Source: Jeongeupia naejangsanensis (GTDB lineage Bacteria; Pseudomonadota; Gammaproteobacteria; Burkholderiales; Chitinibacteraceae). From it: a stretch of 64,000 nucleotides of DNA. Each line of letters opens with the position of its first letter. Position 1 is the stretch's first letter. Below, in pieces: positions 7,243 to 17,506 of this stretch. The notes beneath the pieces were generated by a model. That model did not search any database, was not told the DNA's origin, and saw nothing but the letters and a program-made list of their open reading frames with translations. The DNA is taken from NCBI RefSeq assembly GCF_016865585.1, contig NZ_JAESND010000004.1, forward strand, positions 186,001 through 250,000. Direction: 5' to 3'. The position numbers were made by a program, and so were the translations under genes.

Positions 7243-7827
7243 TCAGCCGTGCTTGCAGCAGCCGGCGACGTGGTCGTTGACGAGGCCACAAGCCTGCATG
7301 AAGGCGTAGCAGGTTGTGCTGCCGACAAAGCGGAAGCCGAGCTTTTTCAGTTGCTTCGACAGCAGGTCCGACTCCATCGTGCTGGCCGGCACATCGGCCA
7401 GTGACGCCGGTGCGTTGATCTTCGGCGTGTTGCCGACGATGTGCCAGACGACGCGTTCGAGCGTTTCGCCGCGCGCATGCAGGTCGAGCAGCGCCCGGGC
7501 GTTGCCGATGATGGCTTCGATCTTGCCGCGATGGCGAATGATGCCCGGGTCGAGCACCAGCCGGTCGACGTCGGCCGGACCGAACGCCGCGATGGCTGCC
7601 GCATCGAAATTGCAAAAAGCGCGACGGTAGCCGTCGCGCTTTTTCAGTACCGTCAGCCACGACAACCCGGCCTGCATGCCTTCAAGACAGAGCATCTCGA
7701 ACAGCGTGCGCTCGTCATGGCATGGCAGGCCCCACTCTTCGTCGTGATAGGCGACGTAGAGCGGGTCGGTCGACAGCCAGCCGCAGCGCGGCAGGCCGTC
7801 ATCACAGACGGTAACGTTCGACTTCAC
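7243..7827 (-). CDS. tag: DNA-3-methyladenine glycosylase I
   Basis: 194 aa. Base-excision repair enzyme that removes N3-methyladenine from alkylated DNA. Strong family match: [20 protein letters not shown] at 14-33, [17 protein letters not shown] with the family Glu at E49, [16 protein letters not shown], and the C-terminal [14 protein letters not shown]. The zinc ligands of the E. coli enzyme (C4, H17, H175, C179) correspond to C15, H28, H186 and C190. The chosen start overlaps the end of the chemoreceptor gene by 26 bases; a later in-frame GTG would shorten this. It lies 162 bases upstream of the HDO-cupin operon on the same strand, notable because N-nitroso compounds can methylate DNA. 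Confidence 0.95.
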   Translation of the reverse strand: MKSNVTVCDDGLPRCGWLSTDPLYVAYHDEEWGLPCHDERTLFEMLCLEGMQAGLSWLTVLKKRDGYRRAFCNFDAAAIAAFGPADVDRLVLDPGIIRHRGKIEAIIGNARALLDLHARGETLERVVWHIVGNTPKINAPASLADVPASTMESDLLSKQLKKLGFRFVGSTTCYAFMQACGLVNDHVAGCCKHG

Positions 7828-9415
7828 GGTTCATTTCTCCGGCCAGCCGGTCGAGCTCGCGCGCCGAGTTGGCGGTCTGCATCGCTGCGCTGCTGCTGGC
7901 TTCGGACATCTGTGCGATGCGTTCGACCAGTTGGGCGATATTGGTGCTGGCCGCACTCTGCTCGCGGATCGCGCCGCTGATGTCAGCGACGTGTTCGACC
8001 ACGGCGGTCGAACCGCTGCGGATCGCGCCGATCGCGGTGCCGGCTTCGCGTGCTTGCGACACGGCGCCTTCGACTTCGAGGACGACTTCGCGCATCCGCT
8101 CGACCGCGGCCAGCGCGCCCTGCTGGATCGCGGCAACGGTGCCCGAAATTTCCTGCGTCGACACCGCGGTGCGCTCGGCGAGCTTGCGGACTTCGTCGGC
8201 GACGACGGCGAAGCCGCGGCCGGTTTCGCCGGCGCGGGCCGCTTCGATCGCGGCGTTCAGTGCCAGCAGATTGGTCTGGTCGGCGATGTCCTTGATCACG
8301 CCGACGACCGCATTGATGTCGGCACTTTTTTCCTTCAATGCATCGATCTGGCCGGCGGCTTCACGCACCGAGCCCGAAATCGCATCGATGCGGGTGACGC
8401 TGGTATCGATCACCTGCGCGCCGGTGCTGGCCTGACGGCCCGACTCGCGCGAGATCTGGTCGGCTTCGGACGCACGATCGGCGATGTGGCTGATGCTGAC
8501 GGTGACTTCCTCGACCGTGGCCGCCATGCTCGTCGCTGCTTCGCTGGTGCTGCCGGCGTTCTGCGACATGCTGCCGGCGGCGCGGGCGACTTCACCGGTC
8601 GCGCTGCCGATGGTGCGGATGTGGTCCGACATGTCCTTCAGGCTCTGGCGGGTGCGGTCGAGCAGGCGGTTGAACGCGGTGACGGTCTGGGCAATTTCGT
8701 CGTTGCCGCGCACCGGCACGCGCCGGGTGAAGTCGAGGCTGGCCTCGATCTCGCCGACGGTCTGCTGCATGGCCAGCAGCGGCTGGCGGATCGAACGGTA
8801 GAGCAGGGTGCCGAACACCGCGAGCGCAATCGCGGCCAGTGCCACGGCGCCGGCCATCACGTTGCGGGCGCTGGCTTCGCTGGCGAGGATGGCGTCCTGC
8901 TGCAGTTTGGCCTCGTGCGCGTTGTGCTCGTGGAGTGCTTCCAGCTTCTTCTCGGTTGCGATCGCAGCGTCGCGGCCCTGATGCGCGATCTGCGTCTGCG
9001 CGCCGGCCACGTCGCCGGCCTTGGCCTTGGCGATGACCTCGTCGTAGATCGTGTGGAACGACTGCAGGCTCGACTTGAAGTCGGCGAAACGCTGCTGGTC
9101 TTCGCTGTCGGTATGCACTTTCTCGTAATCGCGTGCGGTCTGCTCGATTGCAGCGCGGCGCTGGCCGATTTCGTCGGCCAGCCTGGTACGCGCGTCGGGG
9201 TTCTGTTCGACGACGTACTGGGCGACGAGGATCTGCTCGATCTTGTAGTTGTTGTTGATGTCGTTGCCTTTGCTCAGGCCGTCGAACGCATCGTCGACGA
9301 GCAGGGCGACGCTGGTTTCGACCTGTTTGAACATGACATTGCCGGCGATGCCGACGACGACAAGCGCGGCAATGGCGGCAACGATCAGTGCGATCAGCCG
9401 GTGTCCGATATTCAT
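7802..9415 (-). CDS. methyl-accepting chemotaxis protein
   Basis: 537 aa. Membrane chemoreceptor: first membrane segment at about 8-30, an all-helical periplasmic four-helix-bundle-type sensor domain (about 35-190), second membrane segment at about 190-210, HAMP linker, then a long cytoplasmic coiled coil. The conserved hairpin tip that binds CheA/CheW is present ([24 protein letters not shown] split over two helices, followed by [18 protein letters not shown]). It should relay a periplasmic signal to the flagellar chemotaxis system; no che genes are in the window. The ligand is unknown. It ends inside the first codons of tag, so the two may be co-transcribed. Confidence 0.93.
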   Translation of the reverse strand: MNIGHRLIALIVAAIAALVVVGIAGNVMFKQVETSVALLVDDAFDGLSKGNDINNNYKIEQILVAQYVVEQNPDARTRLADEIGQRRAAIEQTARDYEKVHTDSEDQQRFADFKSSLQSFHTIYDEVIAKAKAGDVAGAQTQIAHQGRDAAIATEKKLEALHEHNAHEAKLQQDAILASEASARNVMAGAVALAAIALAVFGTLLYRSIRQPLLAMQQTVGEIEASLDFTRRVPVRGNDEIAQTVTAFNRLLDRTRQSLKDMSDHIRTIGSATGEVARAAGSMSQNAGSTSEAATSMAATVEEVTVSISHIADRASEADQISRESGRQASTGAQVIDTSVTRIDAISGSVREAAGQIDALKEKSADINAVVGVIKDIADQTNLLALNAAIEAARAGETGRGFAVVADEVRKLAERTAVSTQEISGTVAAIQQGALAAVERMREVVLEVEGAVSQAREAGTAIGAIRSGSTAVVEHVADISGAIREQSAASTNIAQLVERIAQMSEASSSAAMQTANSARELDRLAGEMNREVERYRL

Positions 9416-9497
9416 GGCTTTTTCCTTGGGTGGTGTTCGACGGCGGACTGCCAGCCTTTATCGGCACAAATGCGCCGAAATTGAGACGGATTTTCTT

Positions 9498-10115
9498 TCA
9501 GAGAACCGAACGGACGAGCGACAGTGCGATCGCGAACATCATCAGTGCGATCAGCAGATCAAGGATGCGCCAGGCGCGCGGATCGCGGAACCATGGTGTG
9601 AGCCGTGTTGCGGCAAAGGTCAGGCTGAAGAACCAGATGAAGGAAAAACCGGCGGCGCCGAGCAGAAACCACGGCTGGGCTTCGGCCGGTTGCTGGGCGC
9701 CGATGCCGCCGACGAGCACGATGGTGTCGAGCAGCGCGTGCGGGTTCAGGAAGGAAAAGCCCAGTGTTGCGATGAAGACCGCACGTGGCGAGGCGATGCC
9801 GCGCGCGACCTCGGGGGCCAGCGCGGTCGGGCGGATGGCTTTTTTCAGCGCGCCAAAGCCGTACCAGCAGACGAAGGCCGCACCCGCCAGCGCCATCCAG
9901 CGTTGCAAACCCGGTGCGGCCGTCAGCAAGGTCCCCATGCCGGCAATGCCGGCACTCATCATGACCAGATCCCAGAGACCACAGCAGAACGCCGTCAGAA
10001 AAAGCTGCTGGCGGGCGATACCCTGGCGAAGCACGAAGGCATTCTGGGCACCGATCGCCATGATCAGGCTGGCCGAGAGCATCAGCCCGTTCAGGGTGGC
10101 GGAAAGCGGGGACAT
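9498..10115 (-). CDS. LysE/ArgO family amino-acid exporter
   Basis: 205 aa, six predicted membrane segments. The family start is clear: LMLSASLIMAIGAQNAFVLRQG, followed by the second-half motif SFLNPHALLDTIVLVGG. This is the LysE/ArgO subgroup that exports basic amino acids such as lysine and arginine. The start codon at 10115 gives a normal N-terminus. It lies upstream of the chemoreceptor on the same strand with an 82-base gap. An arginine-type exporter a few kilobases from a putative arginine-modifying enzyme may be coincidence. Confidence 0.88.
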   Translation of the reverse strand: MSPLSATLNGLMLSASLIMAIGAQNAFVLRQGIARQQLFLTAFCCGLWDLVMMSAGIAGMGTLLTAAPGLQRWMALAGAAFVCWYGFGALKKAIRPTALAPEVARGIASPRAVFIATLGFSFLNPHALLDTIVLVGGIGAQQPAEAQPWFLLGAAGFSFIWFFSLTFAATRLTPWFRDPRAWRILDLLIALMMFAIALSLVRSVL

Positions 10116-10235
10116 GATCGGGATCCGGATGGCGGGCCGCTTACCCTAACGCCGGCGGGCTGCCGGTGCCAATTGCGGACTTCCCCGGCTGCATCGGCGG
10201 AAAAGCGGCAACGAACTACCCTTGAAAGCGATGCC

Positions 10236-10256
10236 TTTTCTCAATTATTATACGCG
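10236..10256. promoter_or_regulatory. possible Fur-box-like AT-rich element before the tonB-like gene
   Basis: An AT-rich stretch just before the start at 10258 reads TATAATAATTGAGAA on the minus strand. It partly resembles the Fur consensus half-sites around ATAATNATTAT. Only about one half matches well, so this is a weak call. It is consistent with iron control of a TonB-type protein. Confidence 0.25.
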
Positions 10257-10257
10257 A

Positions 10258-11010
10258 ATGGTTCTCAATAACGATTTCAGATGGCGCGTCAGCCCGGTGC
10301 TGATCGGCGTGACCGGCGTGCACCTTCTGGCGATCTACTTCGTCGTCAGCACTTTCGTTTCGACGACGCCACCACAGATCATCCAGCCTTCGCTGATGTT
10401 CGCGACGCTGAGCGAACCGGCGCCCGCAGCGAAGCCGCAGGCTGCTCCGGCGACAAGGCCCGAACCGCAACCGGCCAAGCCCAAAGTCGAGCCCAAGACG
10501 GAACCCAAGGCCGAGCCCGTCAAGCAGCAGGCCAAGCCTGTCGCCAAGCCGGTGGCCAAGACCACCACCAGTGAAAAGGCCCTGCACGACAGCCGTCCGG
10601 CCGAGCCCGAACCGGCCGCCGCGGCTGCTGCACCGGCAGCCCCTGCGGCACCGGCTGCACCCGCCGCGCCTGCAGCAGCCACTGCCGGTGCCGAAAAATC
10701 TGCCGCCGCTGCGCCGGTGACCGAAACCGCGCCGTCGTTCCATGCCAACTATCTGGCCAATCCGCGTCCGGCCTATCCGCCGCAGTCGCGTGCGCTCGGC
10801 GAGGAGGGCGCGGTGACGTTGCGCGTTCGCGTCGGCGAGAACGGCTTGCCGATTTCGGTCGAGGTCGCCAAATCGAGCGGCTTCCCCCGGCTTGACGAAG
10901 TCGCGAAGAACACCGTCAAGAACCGCTGGAAATTCGTGCCGGCCAAGAAGGGCAGCGAGTCGGTCGTTGGCACGGTGCTGGTACCGATCGAGTTCAAGCT
11001 CAACAGCTGA
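10258..11010 (+). CDS. tonB: TonB-like energy transducer
   Basis: 250 aa. One N-terminal membrane anchor (VSPVLIGVTGVHLLAIYFVV), a long Pro/Ala/Lys-rich periplasmic spacer (about 45-155, with Glu-Pro/Lys-Pro runs and repeated Pro-Ala-Ala), then a C-terminal TonB domain containing the typical PAYPPQSRALGEEGAVTLRV and a basic FVPAKKG end. It couples the inner-membrane proton motive force to outer-membrane receptors. The frame is open to a TTG at 10222 and an ATG at 10231; 10258 is chosen because the preceding bases look like promoter or operator sequence. exbB and exbD, usual partners, are not adjacent. Confidence 0.8.
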   Translation: MVLNNDFRWRVSPVLIGVTGVHLLAIYFVVSTFVSTTPPQIIQPSLMFATLSEPAPAAKPQAAPATRPEPQPAKPKVEPKTEPKAEPVKQQAKPVAKPVAKTTTSEKALHDSRPAEPEPAAAAAAPAAPAAPAAPAAPAAATAGAEKSAAAAPVTETAPSFHANYLANPRPAYPPQSRALGEEGAVTLRVRVGENGLPISVEVAKSSGFPRLDEVAKNTVKNRWKFVPAKKGSESVVGTVLVPIEFKLNS

Positions 11011-11035
11011 CCGTTTTTCATCCGAATCCACGTCC

Positions 11036-11059
11036 AGCCCCGCCCGCAAGGCCGGGGCT
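11036..11059 (+). terminator. weak hairpin after the tonB-like gene
   Basis: AGCCCCG (11036-11042) pairs with CGGGGCT (11053-11059) around a short loop, but no T-run follows. It may be a weak or factor-assisted terminator. The rest of the 258-base gap to fmdB holds only the candidate promoter listed next. Confidence 0.3.
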
Positions 11060-11213
11060 ACGTTGTTTGTGCGCGGGTCCGGTCACACCATCGTTCCGCC
11101 ACAACGCAAGGCGGACAACGAGCGCGACGCAGTTGCAGCGTCATGCGCGCGAGGCAGCGCGGCGTGCGTGCTAAACAACTTGATGCCACAGGCCTGGCAC
11201 GCCATCGTCGCCC

Positions 11214-11241
11214 TTCTGCTCGGCGACGCTTGCGGTATACT
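11214..11241 (+). promoter_or_regulatory. candidate promoter for fmdB-DUF502-aspS
   Basis: A -10-like TATACT (11236-11241, five of six consensus bases) lies 28 bases before the fmdB start. The best -35 is TTCTGC (11214-11219) at 16 bases, a poor match. Confidence 0.4.
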
Positions 11242-11268
11242 CTCCGGTTTGTTTGCGGAGGGCAGAAC

Positions 11269-11511
11269 ATGCCGATTTATGCTTACCGCTGCTCGTCCTG
11301 CGGACACGACGGCGAACACATGCAAAAGATGGCCGATGCGGCGCTCGTGGAGTGCCCGAGCTGCCATGGCCAGACGTACGTGAAACAGGTGACCGCCGCG
11401 GGCTTCCAGCTCAAGGGTTCGGGTTACTACGTGACCGATTTCAAGAACGGCAGCAGCCCGGCACCGTCCGGCGGTGCCTGCGGTTCGGGCAACTGCGGCC
11501 ACGCCCATTGA
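11269..11511 (+). CDS. FmdB family zinc-ribbon regulatory protein
   Basis: 80 aa. It begins MPIYAYRCSSCGHDGE and has a second CPSC pair, forming a four-cysteine zinc ribbon (C8, C11 and the CPSC near residue 30). A Gly/Ser-rich tail ends with a Cys/His cluster (CGSGNCGHAH). The start at 11269 has a good Shine-Dalgarno (GGAGGG). The biochemical role of the family is unclear; it was first linked to amide and formamide gene regulation. The adjacent DUF502 and aspS genes follow in the order common in betaproteobacteria. Confidence 0.9.
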   Translation: MPIYAYRCSSCGHDGEHMQKMADAALVECPSCHGQTYVKQVTAAGFQLKGSGYYVTDFKNGSSPAPSGGACGSGNCGHAH

Positions 11512-11524
11512 TACGGACACCTTG

Positions 11525-12205
11525 ATGGCCAGCCTGAAGAAATACCTGCTGACCGGCCTCCTGATCTGGGTGCCGCTCGCGATCACGCTCTGGGTACTGA
11601 ACCTGATCATCGGCACGATGGATCAGATCGGCGCCTTGCTGCCGACGCCGATGCGCCCCGATTACTGGCTGTTGCAGCGTCTGGCCAACGACATGCCTTG
11701 GCTGGCCGACAAGCAGGCGATACCGGGCTTCGGTGTCGTACTGACCGCCGTTGTCCTGCTGGTCACCGGGCTGATTGCCCACAACATCATCGGCCGGCAA
11801 CTGCTGCTGCTGGGTGAGTGGGTACTCAACCGCATTCCCATCGTCCGTTCGATCTATTCGAGCGTCAAACAGGTGTCGGATACGCTGTTCTCCGATTCGG
11901 GACAGGCGTTCCGCACCGCGGTGCTGGTGCAGTTTCCGCATCAGGGCACCTGGGCGGTCGGTTTCGTCACCAGTCAGGTCAGCGGCGAGATCGCCGACAA
12001 GCTGGGGCAGGAGCTGATTTCGGTGTTCGTGCCGACGACGCCGAACCCGACCTCGGGCTTCCTGTTCATGGCGCGCAAAGCCGATGTGCACGAACTGGAA
12101 ATGAGTGTCGACGAAGCACTCAAATACGTGATTTCCCTCGGTGTGGTGTCCCCGGCCGGCAAGCCGGCCCCCCTGCCGGTGGCCGCGACTCAGCCCGCGG
12201 CCTGA
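11525..12205 (+). CDS. DUF502 family membrane protein
   Basis: 226 aa. Two membrane segments near the N-terminus ([20 protein letters not shown] at about 8-27, and about 75-98), followed by a conserved soluble region with [16 protein letters not shown] and a [12 protein letters not shown] motif typical of DUF502. The function of the family is not established. It starts 13 bases after fmdB and ends 26 bases before aspS, so the three genes form one transcription unit. Confidence 0.88.
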   Translation: MASLKKYLLTGLLIWVPLAITLWVLNLIIGTMDQIGALLPTPMRPDYWLLQRLANDMPWLADKQAIPGFGVVLTAVVLLVTGLIAHNIIGRQLLLLGEWVLNRIPIVRSIYSSVKQVSDTLFSDSGQAFRTAVLVQFPHQGTWAVGFVTSQVSGEIADKLGQELISVFVPTTPNPTSGFLFMARKADVHELEMSVDEALKYVISLGVVSPAGKPAPLPVAATQPAA

Positions 12206-12231
12206 TTCAAATACAAAGGAAAAATGCAATC

Positions 12232-14034
<1,803 letters not shown>

Positions 14035-14060
14035 TTCCATAGGAATAAGTGCAACAGATG

Positions 14061-14090
14061 AAAGGCGCCCGACGGGGCGCCTTTTCTTTA
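14061..14090 (+). terminator. rho-independent terminator after aspS
   Basis: AAAGGCGCCC, a GACG loop, then GGGCGCCTTT followed by TCTTTA. A 10-base-pair stem with a T-rich tail, 27 bases after the aspS stop. Confidence 0.9.
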
Positions 14091-14111
14091 TGCGCTGTTT
14101 TCCGGTAAATT

Positions 14112-14138
14112 AATCCAACATTACTAACTTGTTGGATT
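14112..14138. promoter_or_regulatory. perfect 9+9 palindrome before an unknown gene (candidate operator)
   Basis: AATCCAACA (14112-14120) and TGTTGGATT (14130-14138) are exact inverted copies with a 9-base spacer, ending 10 bases before the ATG at 14149. No T-run follows, so it does not look like a terminator. The dyad and its AT-rich spacer fit a binding site for a dimeric repressor, or an RNA hairpin near the ribosome-binding region. Confidence 0.5.
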
Positions 14139-14148
14139 GGTGCGGCTG

Positions 14149-14628
14149 ATGGAAAGATTGAACAGTCGTATGACTTACCGTTGCGGTCATGCCTTGCAGG
14201 CCCTGCCGAGTTCGTTCGAACAGAACGAGGCCTTCCTGATCCGGGTCGCCTTTACCTGCCCGGACTGCATTGCCGAGATCACCCGCAGGGCGGTGCTCGA
14301 TACCCGGGCCTACGTCAACATGCAGCAGATCTCGCCCGGCATGGCGGCCTTCGTCATCGAAGTCAGCCAGACCCACGACGAGCTCGGCAAACTGCTGGCG
14401 GCTGTCGGTTACGTGCGCCGCGGCAAGTCGCTGGACGAGCTCACGCCCGGCATCGAGGTCGTCGAGGAAGACGGTTGCGTCTGGCGCAAGGAGCTCTGGT
14501 TTGCAACCAACACCGATCCGCGCCATGTCGTCGCCCTGATCCAGCACATCAAGATGGAGACCGCATGGCTGGGCAGCTACCTGCCCGGAGAAATGGCAGC
14601 GGTGCAGTACTTCTCGTTCCCGCTTTGA
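14149..14628 (+). CDS. unrecognised 159-aa protein with zinc-ribbon-like cysteines
   Basis: I do not recognise this family. An N-terminal YRCGHAL (about residues 10-16) and a CPDC pair near residue 40 could together bind one metal ion. The rest is a mixed alpha/beta soluble sequence with no membrane segment or signal peptide, containing RKELWFATNTDPRHVVALIQ and ending YFSFPL. In-frame starts exist at 14137 (TTG), 14149 and 14170 (ATG); none has a strong Shine-Dalgarno, and 14149 is a compromise. It is a single-gene unit between terminators, preceded by a perfect palindrome and facing glnE. Confidence 0.65.
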   Translation: MERLNSRMTYRCGHALQALPSSFEQNEAFLIRVAFTCPDCIAEITRRAVLDTRAYVNMQQISPGMAAFVIEVSQTHDELGKLLAAVGYVRRGKSLDELTPGIEVVEEDGCVWRKELWFATNTDPRHVVALIQHIKMETAWLGSYLPGEMAAVQYFSFPL

Positions 14629-14634
14629 ACGGAA

Positions 14635-14678
14635 ACGAATGAACAACGGGCAGCCTGGGCTGCCCGTTGTTCATTCGT
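14635..14678. terminator. bidirectional terminator between the unknown gene and glnE
   Basis: A 19-base-pair perfect inverted repeat with loop CCTGGG (14654-14659). Its core CGGGCAG/CTGCCCG is flanked by A/T-rich arms that can serve as the T-run in either direction. The right arm includes the last bases and stop codon of glnE. Confidence 0.8.
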
Positions 14679-17361
14679 CTGCCGGTTCGCCGAAGAGCTG
14701 GCTCCAGAGCGTCCGCACCGCTGCCATCGCATCGGCGATGGTCGCCAGTGTTGCCGGCGACGGCTTGGTGCCGTTGAGCCGGTTGGCATGCTGCAATCGC
14801 CGAAGTTCGCGGTAGGCGGTCTGCGCATGGCTTGCCAGGCCGGCATCGATCAGCCCGTCGCGCGCGGCGAAACCGAGCAGGGCGATGTTGCCCAGATTTC
14901 CGGTCAGGTCACCGAAGCGGCGGGCGTGCGCCAGAATCAGGTACTGAACGATGAACTCGATGTCGACAATGCCGCCGCGACAATGCTTGACGTCATCGGG
15001 CTTGGGCGGATGGGTTTCGAACATCCGCTCCCGCATCTTGACCACCTCTTCGCGCAGCGCGTCGAGGTCGCGCTCGCTGCGCAGGATGTCGTTCTTGACG
15101 GCATCGAAGGCCGCGCCGATCGTCGCTTCGCCGCAGACGAAGCGCGCCCGTGTCAGCGCCTGATGCTCCCATACCCATGCCGATTTGCGCTGGTACTCGG
15201 CGAACGCTTCGATGCTGGAAACCAGCAGCCCCGAGGTGCCGTTCGGCCGAAGGCGCAGGTCGATGTCGTAGAGCGCGCCGGCAGACGTCAGTGTGGTCAG
15301 CCAGGTGACGATTTTCTTGGCCAGCCGCGCGTAGCTTTCCGGCGCGTCCGGATGGGGATCGTCGTACAGGTAGACCAGGTCCAGATCCGAGCCGTAGCCG
15401 AGCTCCTTGCCGCCGAGCTTGCCGTAGCCGATGGCGGCGAAGCGTGGCACCTCGCAATGCCGCTTGGGCAACTCGCGCCAGACCTCGGCGATCGTGACCG
15501 TCAGGATCAGGTCGGCCAGAGCAGACAGGTGGTCCGATACCGTTTCCAGCGACAACAACCCCGCCAGATCCTGCGCCACGATGCGGAAGACCTGCGTGTG
15601 CTGAAAATGCCGCAGGCAATCCATCTTTGCCTCGGTATCGTCGCCGAGTTCGGCGATTTCCTGCCGCAGGATCTTGCCTAGCCTGACCCAGTCGGGCGCC
15701 TGATACAGCAGGCGCGCATCAAGCAGCTCGTCGAGCAGGATGGGGTGGCGGGTCAGGTAATCCGATACCCACGGACTGGCGCTGTAGAGTTCGGCCAGCC
15801 GGTTCAGCGTCTGCGGATGTTCGGCCAGCAGCGCCAGATAGGATTCGCGCCGGCCGATGGCCTCCAGCAGACCGAGCAGCCTCGAAAGCGTGTCGTCCGG
15901 GTTCGGATAGCCTGCGGCGACGCCGATCAGCGCCGGCAGGATGTGGTCAACGCGCTGACGACAGCGGTCGGGCATTTGCTGGTAGCGGTTGCTGCTGGCG
16001 AAGGCGGCAAGTTTGCGCGCCAGTTCGGTTGCGTCGCGGTAACCCTTGGCGGCGAGCGCGTCCGGTGCCTGTTCGCCGTCGCGGGTCTGCTGCCAGGCGC
16101 CGTCGTCGGCACCGCCCGTTGCCTCCTGCGGCAGGCCGAAAATCTGTTCGAACTGCAGCGTCACCCGATCGCGGTGATACGCGAGTGCCGCCGTGAATGC
16201 CGCCCAGTCGGCAAAGCCCATGCTGGTGGCGATCCGGGCCCGGTCGTCATCGTTGCCGGGCAGGGTTTGCGTCTGTGCATCGTCAATGTACATCAGCCGA
16301 TGCTCGACGTTGCGCAGGAAAGCATACGCCATTTGCAGTTCGGCGACGGTTTCGGCAGGCAGCAGGCCCTGCCGGCCGAGTTCGTCGAGCGTGCCCCGCG
16401 TCTCGCGCTGCGTCAGCGCCTTGACGCGGCCGCCGCGAATCAGCTGGAAGACCTGACCGATGAATTCGATCTCGCGGATGCCGCCCGGCCCGAGCTTGAT
16501 GTTGTCGATCCGGTCTCGGCGCTGCACCTCGCGGCGGATCTGGCTGTGCAACTCGCGCATCGACTGGTAGGCGCCGTAGTCGAGGTATTTGCGGTAGACG
16601 AAGGGGTGGATCAGCTGCATCAGCGCATCGCCGTCACCGGTCATCGCGCGGCCCTTGATCCATGCGTAGCGCTCCCATTCGCGCCCTTGGGTGATCAGGT
16701 AGTTCTCCAGTGCGGCGAACGAACACACCAGCGGGCCCGAGTCGCCGAACGGACGCAACCGCATGTCGACGCGGAAAACGATGCCGTCTTCGGTCGGGTC
16801 GTCGATCAGCTGGATCAGTTTCTTGCCGATCCGCGTGAAGTATTCGTGATTGGTCAGCCTGACATCGCCGTCGGTTGTGCCGTCCTCGGGGTAGACGAAG
16901 ATCAGGTCGATGTCGCTCGAGACGTTGAGTTCGCGTCCGCCGAGCTTGCCCATGCCGACGACGATCAGCTCCTGGAGTTCACCGCTGTCCTCGCCGATCG
17001 GCCGGCCGGGGCGGGTTTCATTGCGTGTGACGAAGGCGAGTGCATGCTGGACCGCCAGTTCGGCGAGATCCGACACCGTGTGGACCGCCTCGTCGAGATC
17101 GGCCAGTCCTTCGAGTTCGCGGGCGATCAGCCTCGCCATCACCGCCTGCCGCAACCGGCGCAGCTTGCGCTTGAAAGCCGCTTCGTCATTTGCGCTGTCG
17201 TTCAGCAGGCGCAGCGACATCTCTGCATGACTGAAAGGCTGGTACAGGTGGGCGGCGGTCTCGTCGGCGAGATCGGGATGACGGGTAAAGAGGCGTTGCA
17301 GGTAGCGGCTGTGGGCCAGCGCCGGGGCCAGTGTGCTCGAAGTCACAGTATCGCAGCTCAT
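14671..17361 (-). CDS. glnE: bifunctional glutamine synthetase adenylyltransferase/adenylyl-removing enzyme
   Basis: 896 aa. Adds and removes AMP on glutamine synthetase in response to PII signalling. Two nucleotidyltransferase domains are visible. The N-terminal (deadenylylase) has GMGKLGGRELNVSSDIDLIF and the C-terminal (adenylylase) has GYGKLGGKELGYGSDLDLVY, each with the G-[G/S]-x-D-x-D metal-binding signature and each followed by a helical GlnD-PII-uridylyltransferase-type domain. Length is typical for betaproteobacteria (about 900). It is transcribed divergently from yhdP across a 145-base gap. Confidence 0.97.
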   Translation of the reverse strand: MSCDTVTSSTLAPALAHSRYLQRLFTRHPDLADETAAHLYQPFSHAEMSLRLLNDSANDEAAFKRKLRRLRQAVMARLIARELEGLADLDEAVHTVSDLAELAVQHALAFVTRNETRPGRPIGEDSGELQELIVVGMGKLGGRELNVSSDIDLIFVYPEDGTTDGDVRLTNHEYFTRIGKKLIQLIDDPTEDGIVFRVDMRLRPFGDSGPLVCSFAALENYLITQGREWERYAWIKGRAMTGDGDALMQLIHPFVYRKYLDYGAYQSMRELHSQIRREVQRRDRIDNIKLGPGGIREIEFIGQVFQLIRGGRVKALTQRETRGTLDELGRQGLLPAETVAELQMAYAFLRNVEHRLMYIDDAQTQTLPGNDDDRARIATSMGFADWAAFTAALAYHRDRVTLQFEQIFGLPQEATGGADDGAWQQTRDGEQAPDALAAKGYRDATELARKLAAFASSNRYQQMPDRCRQRVDHILPALIGVAAGYPNPDDTLSRLLGLLEAIGRRESYLALLAEHPQTLNRLAELYSASPWVSDYLTRHPILLDELLDARLLYQAPDWVRLGKILRQEIAELGDDTEAKMDCLRHFQHTQVFRIVAQDLAGLLSLETVSDHLSALADLILTVTIAEVWRELPKRHCEVPRFAAIGYGKLGGKELGYGSDLDLVYLYDDPHPDAPESYARLAKKIVTWLTTLTSAGALYDIDLRLRPNGTSGLLVSSIEAFAEYQRKSAWVWEHQALTRARFVCGEATIGAAFDAVKNDILRSERDLDALREEVVKMRERMFETHPPKPDDVKHCRGGIVDIEFIVQYLILAHARRFGDLTGNLGNIALLGFAARDGLIDAGLASHAQTAYRELRRLQHANRLNGTKPSPATLATIADAMAAVRTLWSQLFGEPADE

Positions 17362-17506
17362 GGGACGGGTCTGTTCGCGTTAGAATCGACGACTGTTTAC
17401 GCTAGCACAATCAGCCTGTTCCGGGCGCACCGGCATTTCTCATGTTTGTTGATTTTCTTCGCCCCGCTTTCCGCCCCCGATTTCTGCCGCACGCCTGTAC
17501 GGGCCA

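Noticed and set aside
7931-9484. Plus-strand open frame of 517 codons opposite the chemoreceptor gene
   Set aside because: Shadow frame; the minus strand encodes a complete chemoreceptor with the conserved signalling tip.
10600-10690. Repeated Pro-Ala-Ala codons that look like a tandem DNA repeat
   Set aside because: It is the coding sequence of the TonB spacer; units are irregular and there are no spacers, so it is neither CRISPR nor a satellite.
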